From Heliocybe sulcata (Eukaryota; Basidiomycota; Agaricomycetes; Gloeophyllales; Gloeophyllaceae): 64,000 bases of DNA. Both the position numbers and the translations under genes were made by a program. A model generated the notes under the pieces. That model was not told where the DNA came from, ran no database searches, and saw only the letters and a list, made by a program, of their open reading frames with translations. Of the stretch, positions 46,530-58,576 are shown piece by piece. Each line of letters begins with the position of its first letter. The stretch's first letter is position 1. The stretch spans positions 1,181,324-1,245,323 of the forward strand of contig ML213507.1 in assembly GCA_004369045.1 (NCBI GenBank). Reading direction: 5' to 3'.

Positions 46530-47341
46530 CTTGGTGGCGAAGGGAGTACGATCAGTGGCTGTGCTTGCGACTGTATCGGCACTAATGCAATGGTTCGCCT
46601 TCCACCTTTGTGATATTTCTTTTGGCTTTCAAGCTTTCGAGGATCCCTGCGACGTACGTTGAGGACAAGATAAGTGTATGGTATCTGAGCCTAGCACTTG
46701 GAGCTACAGAGTTTTGATTCGAAGATACTATTGGCACTTTGGAGAACGGAATTCAGCCCTCCAGCGCCTGCCAGACTTGCCAGTAAGAAAGTGCACTAAA
46801 AATCAATTCTCCTACTGAAACATCCATCTCCGAGGGTGTATTTACTTCGCTCTCCATTTTTCAAGTGAGACGTATTATTTAACCGCTGGATTCTCTATTA
46901 AATGAAACACTCCAGTGTGGGGTGATGTCAATAATCATTGATTCATCTGTGATCTCCACTCTCAATATGGCAGGCTATAGAATCTTGCAGCAGCTAGGCC
47001 TGAACTTAGCAGACACAGCGCCGTCGGACCAGAACGGCCGTCGCGCTGCAGCTAGAGCTCGTAAGAGTTTAGAGTGCAATACACAAGTACTGTGATGACG
47101 TTCAATAGCTTGCCAAGTGGCAACTGCTGTCCTAGCTGAGAGTCGGGTAAACATTTGTATTTCATTGTAACGGGTATATGCCGCTATTATCAAATCCAAC
47201 CTGGCTCAATCGAACATCTCTCGGTCGTGTCAAAATAGAACAAGGATCCGTAAAATTGCTACTAGTACATTAGTGCCGACAAACTAAAGGAATAATACAG
47301 TTACAATGCAAGTGCGAGATGCAGATTCCCGGAACCAAAAC
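46530..47341. other. Intergenic region
   Basis: 812 bp between the FKBP start and the malate synthase stop. Neither strand shows a plausible exon chain. It holds the FKBP promoter and the malate synthase 3' UTR. Confidence 0.4.
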
Positions 47342-49180
47342 CTAAAGCGAGCTCTTATGCCACTTCGCATCAACACCATCCTGAGCCGCAAGGTACGGCA
47401 TCAAATCGCTCGTCAAGAACTCGCTCGGCCACGGCTTCCTAACCTGCGCCTTCAAATACTCCGACGTCAACTTCAACTGCTCGTCCTTAATCCCCGGCAC
47501 GAGCTTCTTCACCTCCGGCACGAGCTCGCCGACGAGCTTGTCGATGTACTCTGGCGTGACGGGCTCACCCGTCTCGAGGCGCACGCCGTAGTGCACCCAC
47601 TGCCACAGCTGCACGCGCGTGATCTCGGCGGTGGCGGCGTCCTCCATGAGGTAGTTGATGGGCACGCAGCCGTTGCCTGCAATCCATGCGGTGCTGTACG
47701 CCAGAGACGTGGAGATGTTGGAGCGCACGCCATCAACGGTGACTCTGCCCTGCACGGACGAGTTCAGAAGGTCCTGGGCAGCAACGTTCCACTCCTCACG
47801 CAAAACATGGTACTGTGGAAATTCGCACATTAGTCCCCGCGTACACTGGTCCAGCATCATGCCATACCTGGTTCGGGCCCAGCATGTTCTCATCGAAAAC
47901 GTTGCGCGCGATCTCGTTGATGAGCGGGTGCGCAATCCACGTGCCGTCGTGGCCGTACGTGACTTCGCGGAGTTTGTCCAGGCGGACTTTCTCCATCGCC
48001 ACCTCGTTAGCCTTCACATCATTCTTGATCGGGATCTGCGCCGCCATGCCGCCCATCGCCGCCACCTTGCGCCTAATTCGGAAAAGCCATTGTCAAATAA
48101 GGAAAATACGATCGACATCGCGTACGTACTTGTGGCAGGTCTTGATGAGGAGACGCACGTAGCCATCCATGAAGGGAGAGGTCATCGTCACGTCCTTGCG
48201 GTCAGGGAGGATTGCAGACTTGTCGGCGCGACGCTTCTTGATGAAGCTGAAGATGTAATCCCACCGACCGCAGTTCAAGCCAGAGGAGTGGTTCCTCAGT
48301 TCGAACAGGATCTCCTCCATCTGGAAGGCAGCAGGAAGGGTCTCGATGAGGACGGTGGCCCTGATAATGTTATGTGGCATGCCGATGTACGACTGCGAGA
48401 AGAGGAAGATGTCGTTCCAAAGACGCGCCTCCTTGTAATGTTCCATCTTGGGAAGGTAGAAGTAGGGGCCGTACCCGCGAGCGACGAGCTCCTTGGCGTT
48501 GTGGAAGAAGTACATGGCAAAATCAAAGATGGAGCCGGAAACGGGCGTGTTGTCAATGGTAATGCGGGGCTCGTCCAAATGCCATCCTCGTGGCCTGCCA
48601 ATACAAGATGAGACGCCAACCCTTAGATGCCAGGCTCCATCACTTACCTCACAATTAGTACCGCAGGCTTCTCAGACAACTTGTACTTCTTTCCACCCGT
48701 CTCAAAGTCAATCTGGCGGCGAATGGCATCGCGAAGATTAACCTGGCCAGTGACCATCGCGGAGAATGTGGGCGAGGTTGCATCTGTCGTTACGTTAGCC
48801 AATAAGCTTTAGTCGCCGAGATCCATATACGTACCTTCGAAATCTGCCATGAAGGTCTTTGCGCCACTGTTCAGTGCGTTAATCACCATCTTGCGATCCG
48901 TAGGGCCCGTAATCTCCACGCGTCTGTCCTCGAGCCCCGGCCCCGGCGGTGCACAGAGCCATGTCGGGTCTGCGCGAATGTACGCCGTCTCGGGTGGGAA
49001 GTCGAGCGGCACACCAGAGTCGAACCTGCGCTGCGCATCCTCGCGCGCCGCCAACAGAGCCTGCCTCGTCGGCTCGAATGTTCTGTGCAACGCCGCTAGA
49101 AACGTCAGCGCCTCCTCCGTCAATATCTGCGCCTGCGCCTCTGCGGCAACCTTGGTATGGATTTGAACGCCTGCAACCAT
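47342..49180 (-). CDS. MLS1: Malate synthase (glyoxylate cycle)
   Basis: Condenses glyoxylate with acetyl-CoA to malate, allowing growth on acetate, ethanol or fatty acids. ATG 49180 ([16 protein letters not shown]) is followed by [19 protein letters not shown] and TFMADFEG. Further exons carry [81 protein letters not shown] and [17 protein letters not shown]. The stop is at 47342. Introns are short, at about 47820-47870, 48070-48130, 48595-48650 and 48785-48835. The protein ends in SSL, close to the peroxisomal PTS1 consensus SKL, so glyoxysomal or peroxisomal import is likely but not certain. About 540 residues, typical of eukaryotic malate synthase. Confidence 0.96.
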
Positions 49181-50019
49181 GTCGTGTGGAGTGTGTAAGT
49201 AACGATTAGATCTGCTCGAAGACATACATACTTTTAATACTTTACGGCTCTCCGTGGGGTCCGAATCCGAATTCCGACCCGACGTCATTTCCGGCAATCA
49301 CATGCCGCCGGTGCTCCGCTGGGAAGTGAGATCGCGTGGCCGAGAGGACAGACGGAGCGAGCATCACCTCCTCCGTTGAAGGTGATTACTTGTTAATCTT
49401 TGGCCCGGGAAGGCGGCTTCAAGATCAGCACCGCACTAAGCGCCTCAATCGGCATTGATGCGGGCTAGAGTCGATTCCGGAGCCCATTCAAATCAAATCT
49501 GGGTCAACTGGTCACGGCCGAACTGGACCACGGCCGGTCTCCGGGCGGCCAAATCTAATCAGATACCCACCGACGTCTCCTCTTACCCCGCAATTCTGCC
49601 TGCGGGGCCAACGTTGCAGCAGCTTCGCGGACTTCCTTCGGTAGGTACACACGCACGTGGGTGACGCCGCCAATTTCCGTGCCGTCCTTGCCGAAACAAC
49701 CAGATTGCCCGGGACAACTTCGGGCTTCCGCTGGGCGCTGATGGCGCGGTGCGGCTGTAAAGTCGCCGAGTAGAGCACGGAAAGCAGGAGGCGTACCTGA
49801 TACCGGGCTGCCATCTGGCATCCTCGTCTGCCAAGGATCAGAGGAAGGGCGGCGGACGGGACCTTTCGCAGTTCCATGATGGGTCCCGACGACCGTGCGA
49901 TGGAACAGCAATATCTCAGACCAGCACACGGTATCATGGAGAACCCCAATGGTTTCAAAGACGGGACGCAAATAGCATTGCACGAAGCTACAGCGCGTAA
50001 CAATCATGATTCCTTCTTG
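49181..50019. other. Intergenic, possible small spliced ORF
   Basis: Contains the malate synthase promoter. On the minus strand a start at about 49821 could splice over a 44-nt intron (about 49797-49754) into a frame reading DGTEIGGVTHVRVYLPKEV, with the stop at 49555. It would encode about 74 residues. No family was recognised, so this stays a weak candidate. Confidence 0.3.
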
Positions 50020-50789
50020 CTATCTGCTGACACCGGTGCAGGCGTGTCTGTCAAGGCGGTCAGTATCAACGACATCTGTATATCCCAGCCATATATACGT
50101 ACTGACAAACTCCTTCGCCACACGCTCCCCCACTTTGATCACTCTCCGACACGCCATCTGCCACACTCCGACGCTGACAGAGCCTGAGGTAATGTTAGTA
50201 CGCATACGTAGTATCAGTCAGGGAACCGTACCTGCGGGCGCGAATGGAAGGGCCATCCACCACGTAAAAGGGCCGAGCCATCCTTCAGGGAGGTAGAACA
50301 CTGCGGACTTTCTATACCACCATGTCACGACAAACTGGAGGCCCGTGGTGAGGATCCAGATCAGCGAGTTGAACTTGACCGCAAAAGACGTCTTCGTCGT
50401 CGCCAGCTCGCCATCTGCGATTCAAGTTCAGCCAGACCAACTCCCACCTCCCGTCAACACGTACTGAGCTTCTCGAGATCCGCAAGGCCCTTATCCACCG
50501 TCCGCCTCAACTTCGCCCACTTCGCAAACTGGTCCTGCGCGCTCGTCTGCAGCAGCTCCGCCTTCTTCGCCAGCAGCTCGCTCTTCAACTGCCGCTGCCG
50601 CGCCGCAGCACCCCTTCTGAATACCCGCAGGTAAAGTGCATAGGCCTGAAATCCGGTAGCGTAAGCCGCGTGCAAGCCACGTAAAAGGGCGGAATCAGGA
50701 CTGACAAGCTCTAGCAAAACGGACTTGCCGATCCAGGAGATAAGCTCTGTAATGAACACGAGCACGAATATCGTAAATATGAGAGACAT
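50020..50789 (-). CDS. GET1: GET1, receptor subunit for tail-anchored protein insertion
   Basis: ER membrane protein (WRB/Get1 family) that with Get2 receives tail-anchored proteins from the Get3 ATPase. ATG 50789 gives [17 protein letters not shown], the first helix. A cytosolic coiled coil follows, containing [19 protein letters not shown] and [20 protein letters not shown], the Get3-binding region. An intron at about 50463-50415 leads to a second exon with [20 protein letters not shown] and [15 protein letters not shown] further intron at about 50229-50185 leads to [15 protein letters not shown] and the stop at 50020. Three membrane helices are seen, as expected. The last 20 residues ([13 protein letters not shown]) diverge and may reflect a different 3' splice. 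Confidence 0.93.
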
Positions 50790-51809
50790 GGGGGCAAAGA
50801 GGAGGGAGCAGTTACATGAATTGCTTGCCACGTCGGCGTCTGTACGTGAACGCGTCGTGAATTATGCGTGAGATAAGCGCCCGAATACCCTTGAATGTGC
50901 TGGAAACGTTGAGAATGCGGAAGGTAGCGCCGAGCAGCGTCGATTGAGGTTCGAAGTCGTCGTGGAATTCAGATCGTATGGCTTTGTATATCAGTGTTTC
51001 TATACTTCGAGAAGGACAAGCCGGGAATTGATCTCTAATAATCCAAACGCCTTCTCCCGGCAAAAACAGTGCATCATGCAGAAAGTATCTAACGTCGCTG
51101 TTCTAACCCGTGAAACCTTCAAAACATAGTTGCGAGCATCTCATAAAGGATGTCCACAGAGTATAGCTTCGCAGGAAGTCGGACAGTACAGGCATAAATG
51201 CGAGGATGGTGAACTCGGCCTGAATCGCTTACATGTCCTCCGGAGAGTACTGTTAGTAGCAATTGTCCTGACCCTGCAACGACCTTGGGGGGCTGTTTGA
51301 TGAAACGTAAAACGAACACACCTGATGCGTCTAACCTCACCACTGCATCTGAAGCGCTGGGCGATTACAGGTCTTAGCTTGATTCCGGTTACACTCTTCG
51401 TCTCAGCCTGGATGCCTTGAACATTATTAGTATCACCGCCCTGAGGACAGATACGGCACGGCTGTCAGAATTAGGGAGCCAGGCCCTTTCCTTCCTAGCT
51501 GAATGCGCACGACATTAGCGTATCATCCTTGCCGCTTTGGCTGAGGCAAGGCATGAGAGCTGGAACAACTTGCCGAGAAGCCTTGCTACATGCATGGTGA
51601 ACCTGACCCCCGCATACAGTCACCCCCCGGTGCGTCTGGTTTGCGATCAATACTGGCATAGAGCATGTTGGTGGTGGAAATGCATAGGTCAATAGCAGTG
51701 ATACATGCGATACGATGCAACGTGACACGGAGAGTCTACCCTCCAAAGGTCCCCGAATGGAACTATCCCAGCGAGCACTCCATACAGAGAGCAAGTGACG
51801 ATGGGAGGA
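50790..51809. other. Intergenic region with weak minus-strand coding signal
   Basis: CT-rich sequence directly before the GET1 start looks like a 5' UTR. Further up, the minus strand has short protein-like stretches (about 51435-51345: GDTNNVQGIQAETKSV; about 51230-51130: AEFTILAFMPVLSDFL) joined by possible GT-AG introns. I could not close a complete gene or name a family. Confidence 0.3.
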
Positions 51810-52145
51810 CTAGATGTTAAGCTTGGTGCGTCTCCAGTGCCGGCGCTTGGCGTTGTACTAGAATAAGGAGTATTACACTTCAGCATACAAGTTTTCAAGA
51901 GAGCGAGCTCGGAACACGTACCTGGATCTTGGTATCCGTCTTCAAGCGGAACCATTGAGGAATGGGCCTACAAACCTCCAGTCAGCTTCTCCCTCTCCAC
52001 CCAACACCTCCTTCCAATACATACCGGTTCTGGCGGGCGGCCTTGGCGAGAATGCGCTTTGTGCGGAAGGTCTTTTGGGACGGCTATATGCGCGATGCAG
52101 TCATTAGTACACCCTATGATCTCGGACACAGCGACTACGCACCAT
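51810..52145 (-). CDS. RPL39: 60S ribosomal protein eL39
   Basis: Small basic protein lining the ribosome exit tunnel. Four exons were assembled by eye: 52145-52143 (the ATG alone), 52083-52025, 51967-51922 and 51857-51810. They total 156 nt, that is 51 residues plus stop, exactly the family length. The protein reads MPSQKTFRTKRILAKAARQN, then PIPQWFRLKTDTKIQ, then YNAKRRHWRRTKLNI, matching eL39 everywhere. The phases (0, 2, 0) fit. The first intron starts with GTGCGT immediately after the start codon and has a CTAAT branch-like motif before its end. Because every exon is under 60 nt, no single open frame reveals the gene. It is likely strongly expressed. Confidence 0.96.
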
Positions 52146-53967
52146 TTTTGTCGGGCAAGGCTCCTCGTACGTTGTCGGCCGCGATGGGCAAGCAGAGTTT
52201 GCCGCGATGGGGAGCCTGTACAGTTGCTGAGTCAGCAGCTCTTTTGGACTTGGTGGACGTTTGTACTCCCACGATGACCCTCTCCCGGTCCTTGCCGGCT
52301 CTCAAGTTCATGTTCGAAGCTTAGACACTCTCATGAAGCTGGCGGCGCAAGCGCAGTTCTGATAACTACTCCATGACCTCCGCTATGAGCCGCTTTGCTG
52401 ATCTGGTTGAATACGCCGGTTACAGTCAGGTCTTGAATACCGACATTCTCATTCGATGATATCCTTGGCTGGGCGCTCCGTGGTCAATCTTGCATGCTTA
52501 CGACTTCTGAGATGGTACTACTCGCTCCCTGAATTTTTTACCTTTGAGGCGGAGTGTCCTCGCGCTTTGGAACAGTTCGGCTTTCGAACTGTGCACTGGG
52601 CGGCTATATCTATTTAGATTCTGTGCCTATAAGCAGTCTCCTTTGTAATGTTGCCGTGAATCAGGTCAATCGGCCGTGGAGCATCTAGGTGACGTGGCAA
52701 GAAAGGCTGTTGTTTACTCTCTGATGTTTGATTATCCTGCCCATCGTCGGGATTGGCGAGCCGCCGGTCGGAGTGGTCCAGCACAGCTGCCATCAGGAGC
52801 CCCGCTGGGCGCCATAAGGTCTAATCTAGGGTTTCAAGCGGTTTTGTCGGCGAGCGTGCATTCATCGATCATAGTCCATGGTGAAGCCCACGTGATCGAA
52901 CCTTGGCTCATCCCAGTCATCCTCTTCGTTCATATTTGTTCACAGGAGCCCTTCAAATTCGCGAAGAATCTGATTATCCCGTTACTGATTGGCCCGAGTG
53001 TAAGTCTGGCGTCTTCCACATGTCATCTTCAACACCCATCCAACGTCGGAAGTTCCTTCCGATATTTCTCCGCGGCAAGGATCGACAGCATGCCGTCAGA
53101 CTCATTGATAGTGCCCTGTATCTTATCGATGGTTGATGTTACTTTGCTCCGTAGGCGACTGCGGAGATAGCCATCGCAGATTTCTCTCAGAAGACGCGGA
53201 AGTCTACAGTTGCTCTCGGGCTGTGTTGCTGGTGAGCTTAATCTCAAAAAGAGTACCAGTCTCTAACAAGGGAGCACTCTCATTTTCACAGCGACGACCC
53301 TCCTCTTGCAGTCTGGGTGCTGCCGCCGGCTGCATGTTGGATCAACCTCACATGCCATTGAGCTGATTTCCGAATGGCGGTCAAAAAGTCATAGGCATGT
53401 CAATCGTTTCGGACTGAATGATCCATGACCAATGTACCGCACGAAGAGGCGAAAAAAGTACCGCCCTTTGGCTCATGTAAGTCGTCGGAAAGCTAGTCTG
53501 CTGGGTCACCCCGCGTTTGATAGTACTTTGCAGTTCGCAAAGATGGGAGAAGTCAACCCGCTCTTGTGTTTTCTTCAGGCGAAGGAAAATTGGTTAACAT
53601 CGCTGTTAATTCATGCCACCGGTGCCGTAAGTAACAGCGATCGTCTGGATGTCATGACGGGTTTGCTGATGGCTGCTACAAACGCCGTCACCTGACCTGC
53701 AAGACGGATTAACACCGCCTATAGAGAAGATTGAGTGAACCCTGCTGATTTCGGTAACATGCCGTTGGTGTCTCCGATGCCGCCGCTCGGTTGCGAGATT
53801 CGCAAGGACCGACACCTGAAACATACCTGGCGTACGGCGTCAAGGCCTCACCTTTGGAGTACTTACCAGTCGTCATACCACAGGAATCTTTGCTGGTACT
53901 TAATACGCCGACGGTCTCTTCATCAGCGTCTTCACTCTACATTCTCAGCCGGCGAGCATCCCTTGTG
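52146..53967. other. Gene-poor interval between eL39 and receptor copy 3
   Basis: The first few hundred bases are the eL39 promoter. The plus strand at about 52937-53136 (ESDYPVTDWPECKSGVFH, then RRKFLPIFLRGKDRQHAVRL) looks protein-like, but it lacks a recognisable start, partner exons or family. It may be a relic. The rest shows nothing I can support. Confidence 0.35.
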
Positions 53968-55588
53968 ATGGAAAACACAGACGGAATCATATGCTCTTCT
54001 GCAGACCTCGAGCAGTCTAGGATGTCGACTGGTGATATCCAGCTCCACTGTTTGACAAGGGGGCAAACTATTGGCCTTACGGTGAGCAGTGAATGCTGAT
54101 GTCCTTCGTCAAACTGACAAACGTAGTCCGCCATCCTTGCGACTTTCATCTCCCTGGCGGCAATGCTCGTTCTCTTCGTCCTAATACTAGTAAGGCCTGT
54201 TCGATATTTTCCATATATGGATCTGAGTATCCTCCTGATCAGCGTAATACTATGCGCGGTGGAAGATGCCATGACACGTACAAGCACCTTCTTCAACTAC
54301 CCATTGATGTATACGTGGTGAGTTAGTGCCGTGTTTGTATAAATGTAGTGGATGCTCACGGCTCGAGATATCTATTCGGTTCACAGCTGTCCCTACTTGC
54401 ATTTGGATTAGTACAGATTACAGCAGGGGCTATCGACATAAAGTGGATATATGAAGGGAAGGTCTATGTTGGGCCATATTGCACTGCGCAAGGTGTGCCA
54501 CAGCTTAAATCCATATACACGTCTTTTCTTGCTTACACATAGTGTAAGGTTCTATGCATGAGATTGGTGAAGCCGGAATAGCCATAACGACACTGGTAAG
54601 TGCAATAACTCTCATGCTCAATGCTGCGAGGTAGTGATAAGGCATACAAAGGTTATTGACGTTCACACCTTCTGTGCTATCTGGTGGCAGAAGATATATC
54701 CCAGCAGCGTGCGCGCGGCCACGATCATTATGTCTTGTACTTGGGCTTTCGCCTGTCTATTCCCAATCATCAACGTCATCGTGAGCGCACGTTCTGATCA
54801 GTACTGGGACTCTCCGACACCGGTAAGCAGTCCAGTTTGATGGCTCGGACGCGCCAGGAGATGTCTCAATTGTGCTGAATCGTGGTATTGTCTGGGACAG
54901 AGCTGGTGTTGGGTTAGCGGACGATATATGATCCAACGCATGATGGGTGACTCAATATGGCAATGGGCTTCGCTGGTCCTGTCCATTCTCATATATTTGC
55001 CTTTATACTTTCTCCTCAGAGGCAATATCACACTGGACGGACGACATTGGTGGCAGTTCCGCGTGCACCCTCTTCTGAAGCGGAAGGGTGATCCGGAAAA
55101 GAATGCAATGAAGATGCTCACGTTGAGTAGCTAATATTATCTATCTGTCTACTCGGCTTAACCTAATATTAATTAGATACCCGCTCACGTACGTTATCAC
55201 GGTGTTGCCCGAGACAGCGTCTCGGTGGTTCCAATTTCTGAGCGCTTCAGGATCGAACACTTTGACTCAAGACAGCGTCCCGAGTACCATCGTCTTCGCT
55301 GCTCACTTCGTGTATCGGATGGCTCCTGCTGTAACTGCTCTTCTGTACTGGTGGACCCGGCCGGAGATACCGTTCTTTGGGACCGGAAATGTCGCGCACG
55401 GTCATGCACCTTCCCAGTCCGTGTTCTCCATTCGCAGCCATCGTGCGGAGGAACAGCAGACTAATGCAGAGCTTGGGCGAGGACATGTATCGTTTCCTAT
55501 TCCAGTGATTAATATCGAGGACGTGGATACTGATGCCACCCAACGGCTTGAAGCGTCCATGGCAGGCGGCGCACATGAAGTAGCCTAA
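53968..55588 (+). CDS. Seven-transmembrane receptor, orphan fungal GPCR family (copy 3)
   Basis: ATG 53968 (MENTDGIICSSADLEQS) leads to the family N-terminal motif LHCLTRGQTIGLT. After the first intron come TM1 (SAILATFISLAAMLVLF) and, further on, IDVYV before the TM2 exon (LSLLAFGLVQITAGAIDIKW, with YVGPYCTAQG). TM3 has IGEAGIA, TM4 lies near AATIIMSCTWAFACLF, TM5 follows CWVSGRYMIQRMMGDSIW with YFLLRGNI, TM6 starts YPLTYVITVLP, and TM7 lies within FVYRMAPAVTALLYWWTR. The tail ends at 55588. Intron positions match those of the other three copies. The promoter side is the gene-poor interval. Ligand and G protein are unknown. Confidence 0.87.
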
Positions 55589-56787
55589 CATGGTCATGTT
55601 GTCCATACTACCTCTAGCTTTGACTTCGAATGTACTCATATATACACAGTGCTTGCCACCTCTGCCGGGCAACCCCGATAGGACCGGCAAGCTCCGATCC
55701 GCAATGATTCCAAGCAGGTATATCTTGCACTGCTCTTTCTCCTCCTGTGACGATCACTCTTCCCGTCAGACCCGCCTGATTGTGCACATAAGTATTATAT
55801 CGTCGCGGCCTCAATGCGGTGGAAGTAAGACGACAAGGCCGCGGGGCACCTCGTCCAAACCGCATTCTGGTAAATTCACGTCTCTTCTTGACATCGTGAA
55901 CATCGCCTCTGTATAATGCCAGCCTGTGCCGATGGGAAGGCTGTACACAGCTTAGATTGGTGAGCTCACAGCTGGCGAGGGAACTTAATCTCCTCTGAGT
56001 CTCCATCATTTCAGCATCTCGAAGTCGGAGAAAGTGAGACGAATTACTGTGAGTGACTTATCTAGTACACGGAATCAACTAACGTGATTGTGTTGGCACA
56101 GGCCTTATCCCGGTCTTATTATAAACAGACGCTATGATAACGTCCGGCTCATCGAGGCTTTACTTCTGCGCCCACGGCGTCTTGCTCGAACACCCCCGTC
56201 CCGTAAAGCGCGTGTTTCCACGCTGTGCGGCATCGTGTCCGTCATCGCATATGAGACACGGCCAGTGGTCACTGGCATGTCTTTTCCTTGTCGCGAGCGC
56301 CGCTCGTGAGGCCTTGAGGCCCCGAGGCCTGAGTCCGCATCAAACCAGCTCGCCCATTCAATATTGACGTACCGTGGGGCATTCCCAGAGGCTGTGTACA
56401 TCGAACCTGTGTTTCTGTCATCCAGCAGTGCGGTTTGCTAGAGCATCCAACAGCTTCTGTTGACAAAGACACAGCTGTCCCCGGATCATCACACAGGTTA
56501 TTTGTCAGTTTTCTCGTAGACCGTTCCCGTCCACCTACTCGCTGCGGAGGATGCAGTCAATTCGGGCTCCTCCGCCTAAGGAGAGTCGACTGGTCGAGAA
56601 AGCTGTCCTTTGATGGACAAGCGGATCTCTCATCGCTTTGCTGATACGATGGCGTACTCGACGGATAAGATACTTCTGACGTGTTCTGATTCTGTTGTTC
56701 CGTGGACATATACTCTGGACACGCCTAAGGTTCCAACAGATTGCTCAACCGTAGCCCTTGGTATCGTTAACACACACTGCTCTTCGT
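55589..56787. other. Intergenic region between receptor copies 3 and 4
   Basis: 1.2 kb with no supportable gene. I looked for a degraded receptor copy and did not find the family motifs. Confidence 0.4.
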
Positions 56788-58351
56788 ATGGCTAGCAGCA
56801 GCGGGACGATATGTTCACCTGAAGACCTTGTGCAGTCGTACCTGTCTTCGGGTTCAAGTGGTTCCTCCTTACACTGTCTAACAAGGGCGCAAAGTATCGG
56901 CGTTGCTGTGAGTACTCATGTCCACTTCTACAAGCTAGGTTATGCTATTGACGGCCATAAATACCCTCTAGTATAGAAGCTGCAGTCATTGCACTCTCGT
57001 CAATTATAATCCTTTTCCTCGTTACGTTGGTACGTCATGCCTGCTTCATCCTCCCTAGTGAGGCACGTTCTCAATTATGCAACGCCAGCGTAAGTTTCTC
57101 CAGAGTCCCGGTCAAGAAGGGACAGGCAACCGGCCCATACAGCGGCCCGTGGATCTCTACGTTGTAAGTAATTAGAGTGAATGGTTACATTATTCTAATA
57201 TTGAAGAATATGCAGTTGTTTCTGTTCATCTTCGGAGCCGTAGAAGCTCTTGGTGCCATCGTCAATATCAGATGGGTATATGAGGGAAAGGTTTACACTG
57301 GATCGTTCTGCACTATGCAAGGCGAGTACTTCTCCTCGTCATCGGATCATAATGCTTGATCCTGATCGAGGTTCTCTAGGTTCTGTTCAGATGATTGGAG
57401 AGACTGGCACGGCTATGGTCACATTGGTATGCGATAGCCTTTACGCTGCAGAACGCTCCAACTGAGAACCCATAGGTCATTGCATTGCACACATTTGTGG
57501 TACTATGGTGGAGGGCGCGCTATGCTCAGAGTATGCGTGTGGCATGGGCCGTGATATGTGTTATCTGTATATTTCTGTCACTCTTCATTCCCATCAATAT
57601 CGCAGTGAATCAGAGAAGGGGTGAATACTATATCCAGCCCACCCCGGTGAGTGCAGCATGATCTGTCTTCCATTATCTTATTAACTGCGTCTGCGGTATG
57701 GGCCATCTAGAACTGGTGCTGGATAGGGGAGAAGTACACCGCTCAGCGTCTCATTGGAGAGTATATATGGATGTGGACCACGCTGGTTACGTCCGTCGCC
57801 GTTTACATTCCCCTCTATTTCCTCTGGAGAGGGAATATCACGGTTGACGATGAACGCTGGTGGAAGTTCCACGTTCATAGACGTCTGATGAAAACAGAAG
57901 GCTCAAGCAAACTGTCCCTAGCGATGCTTGCGTAAGTAGACTTGTCAGCTTCTGAAGTGCATGTCAGCTTATGCGAGCGGACAGATATCCAGCCGTGTAT
58001 TCCGCAACAGTGGTCCCTTCCACTGTTGCCAGGTGGTACCAGTTCACCCATCCATATCCGGTGACACCCACACAAAGCGTCATACCAACTGGAGCCTCGT
58101 TCTTCTGCGAATTCGTCTTTCGTGTCGGTCCAGTATTCAACGTTCTGCTGTACGTCCGAACCCGACCCGAGCTCTCGCTGTTCGGTCGACGCACTGGGGC
58201 TTCGCGGCGGGTTGACGCGCCATCCTCGGTATCGATGGCAGAGTTGCCTGCAGGCGAACTCGAGAAAGGGACTCTGCATCATGTGTCACTACCAGTGATC
58301 ACTGTCACAGACGCGGATGAAGTCAAGGTGCAAGAGGCACAGGAGCCTTGA
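56788..58351 (+). CDS. Seven-transmembrane receptor, orphan fungal GPCR family (copy 4)
   Basis: ATG 56788 (MASSSGTICSPEDLVQS) is followed by LHCLTRAQSIGVA, TM1 after an intron (AVIALSSIIILFLVTLV), and the exon ending PVDLYV near 57163. TM2 is in LFLFIFGAVEALGAIVN and ends GSFCTMQG. TM3 has MIGETGTAMVTLV plus VIALHTFVVLWW, and TM4 is VAWAVICVICIFLSLFI. NWCWIGEKYTAQRLIGEY leads into TM5 and YFLWRGNI. TM6 starts YPAVYSATVVP and TM7 lies in FVFRVGPVFNVLLY. The stop is at 58351. This is the clearest member of the set. It lies 226 bp from, and tail to tail with, the topoisomerase gene. Probable plasma-membrane receptor. Confidence 0.9.
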
Positions 58352-58576
58352 CATTTCTACGGCGGTGCAATGCTCGGAAGTGCACTAGAGTACCTTATTG
58401 CCCTCGTCGTTATCAATAGAGACAGTCCGATTATAATTATTCAGAACCCTCGTACACTATGTCAGGACTCTGCCAAGTTGGCTCCTCTTTGCATGCGCAA
58501 TGAAAAATATGACTGAGAGCATGGAGCGTCAATATCTGAGATAAGCAGACACAAATGAAGGGTAAGGGCTGAAGGG

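Noticed and set aside
55589-56787. A degraded receptor copy between copies 3 and 4
   Set aside because: No family motif was found in any frame.
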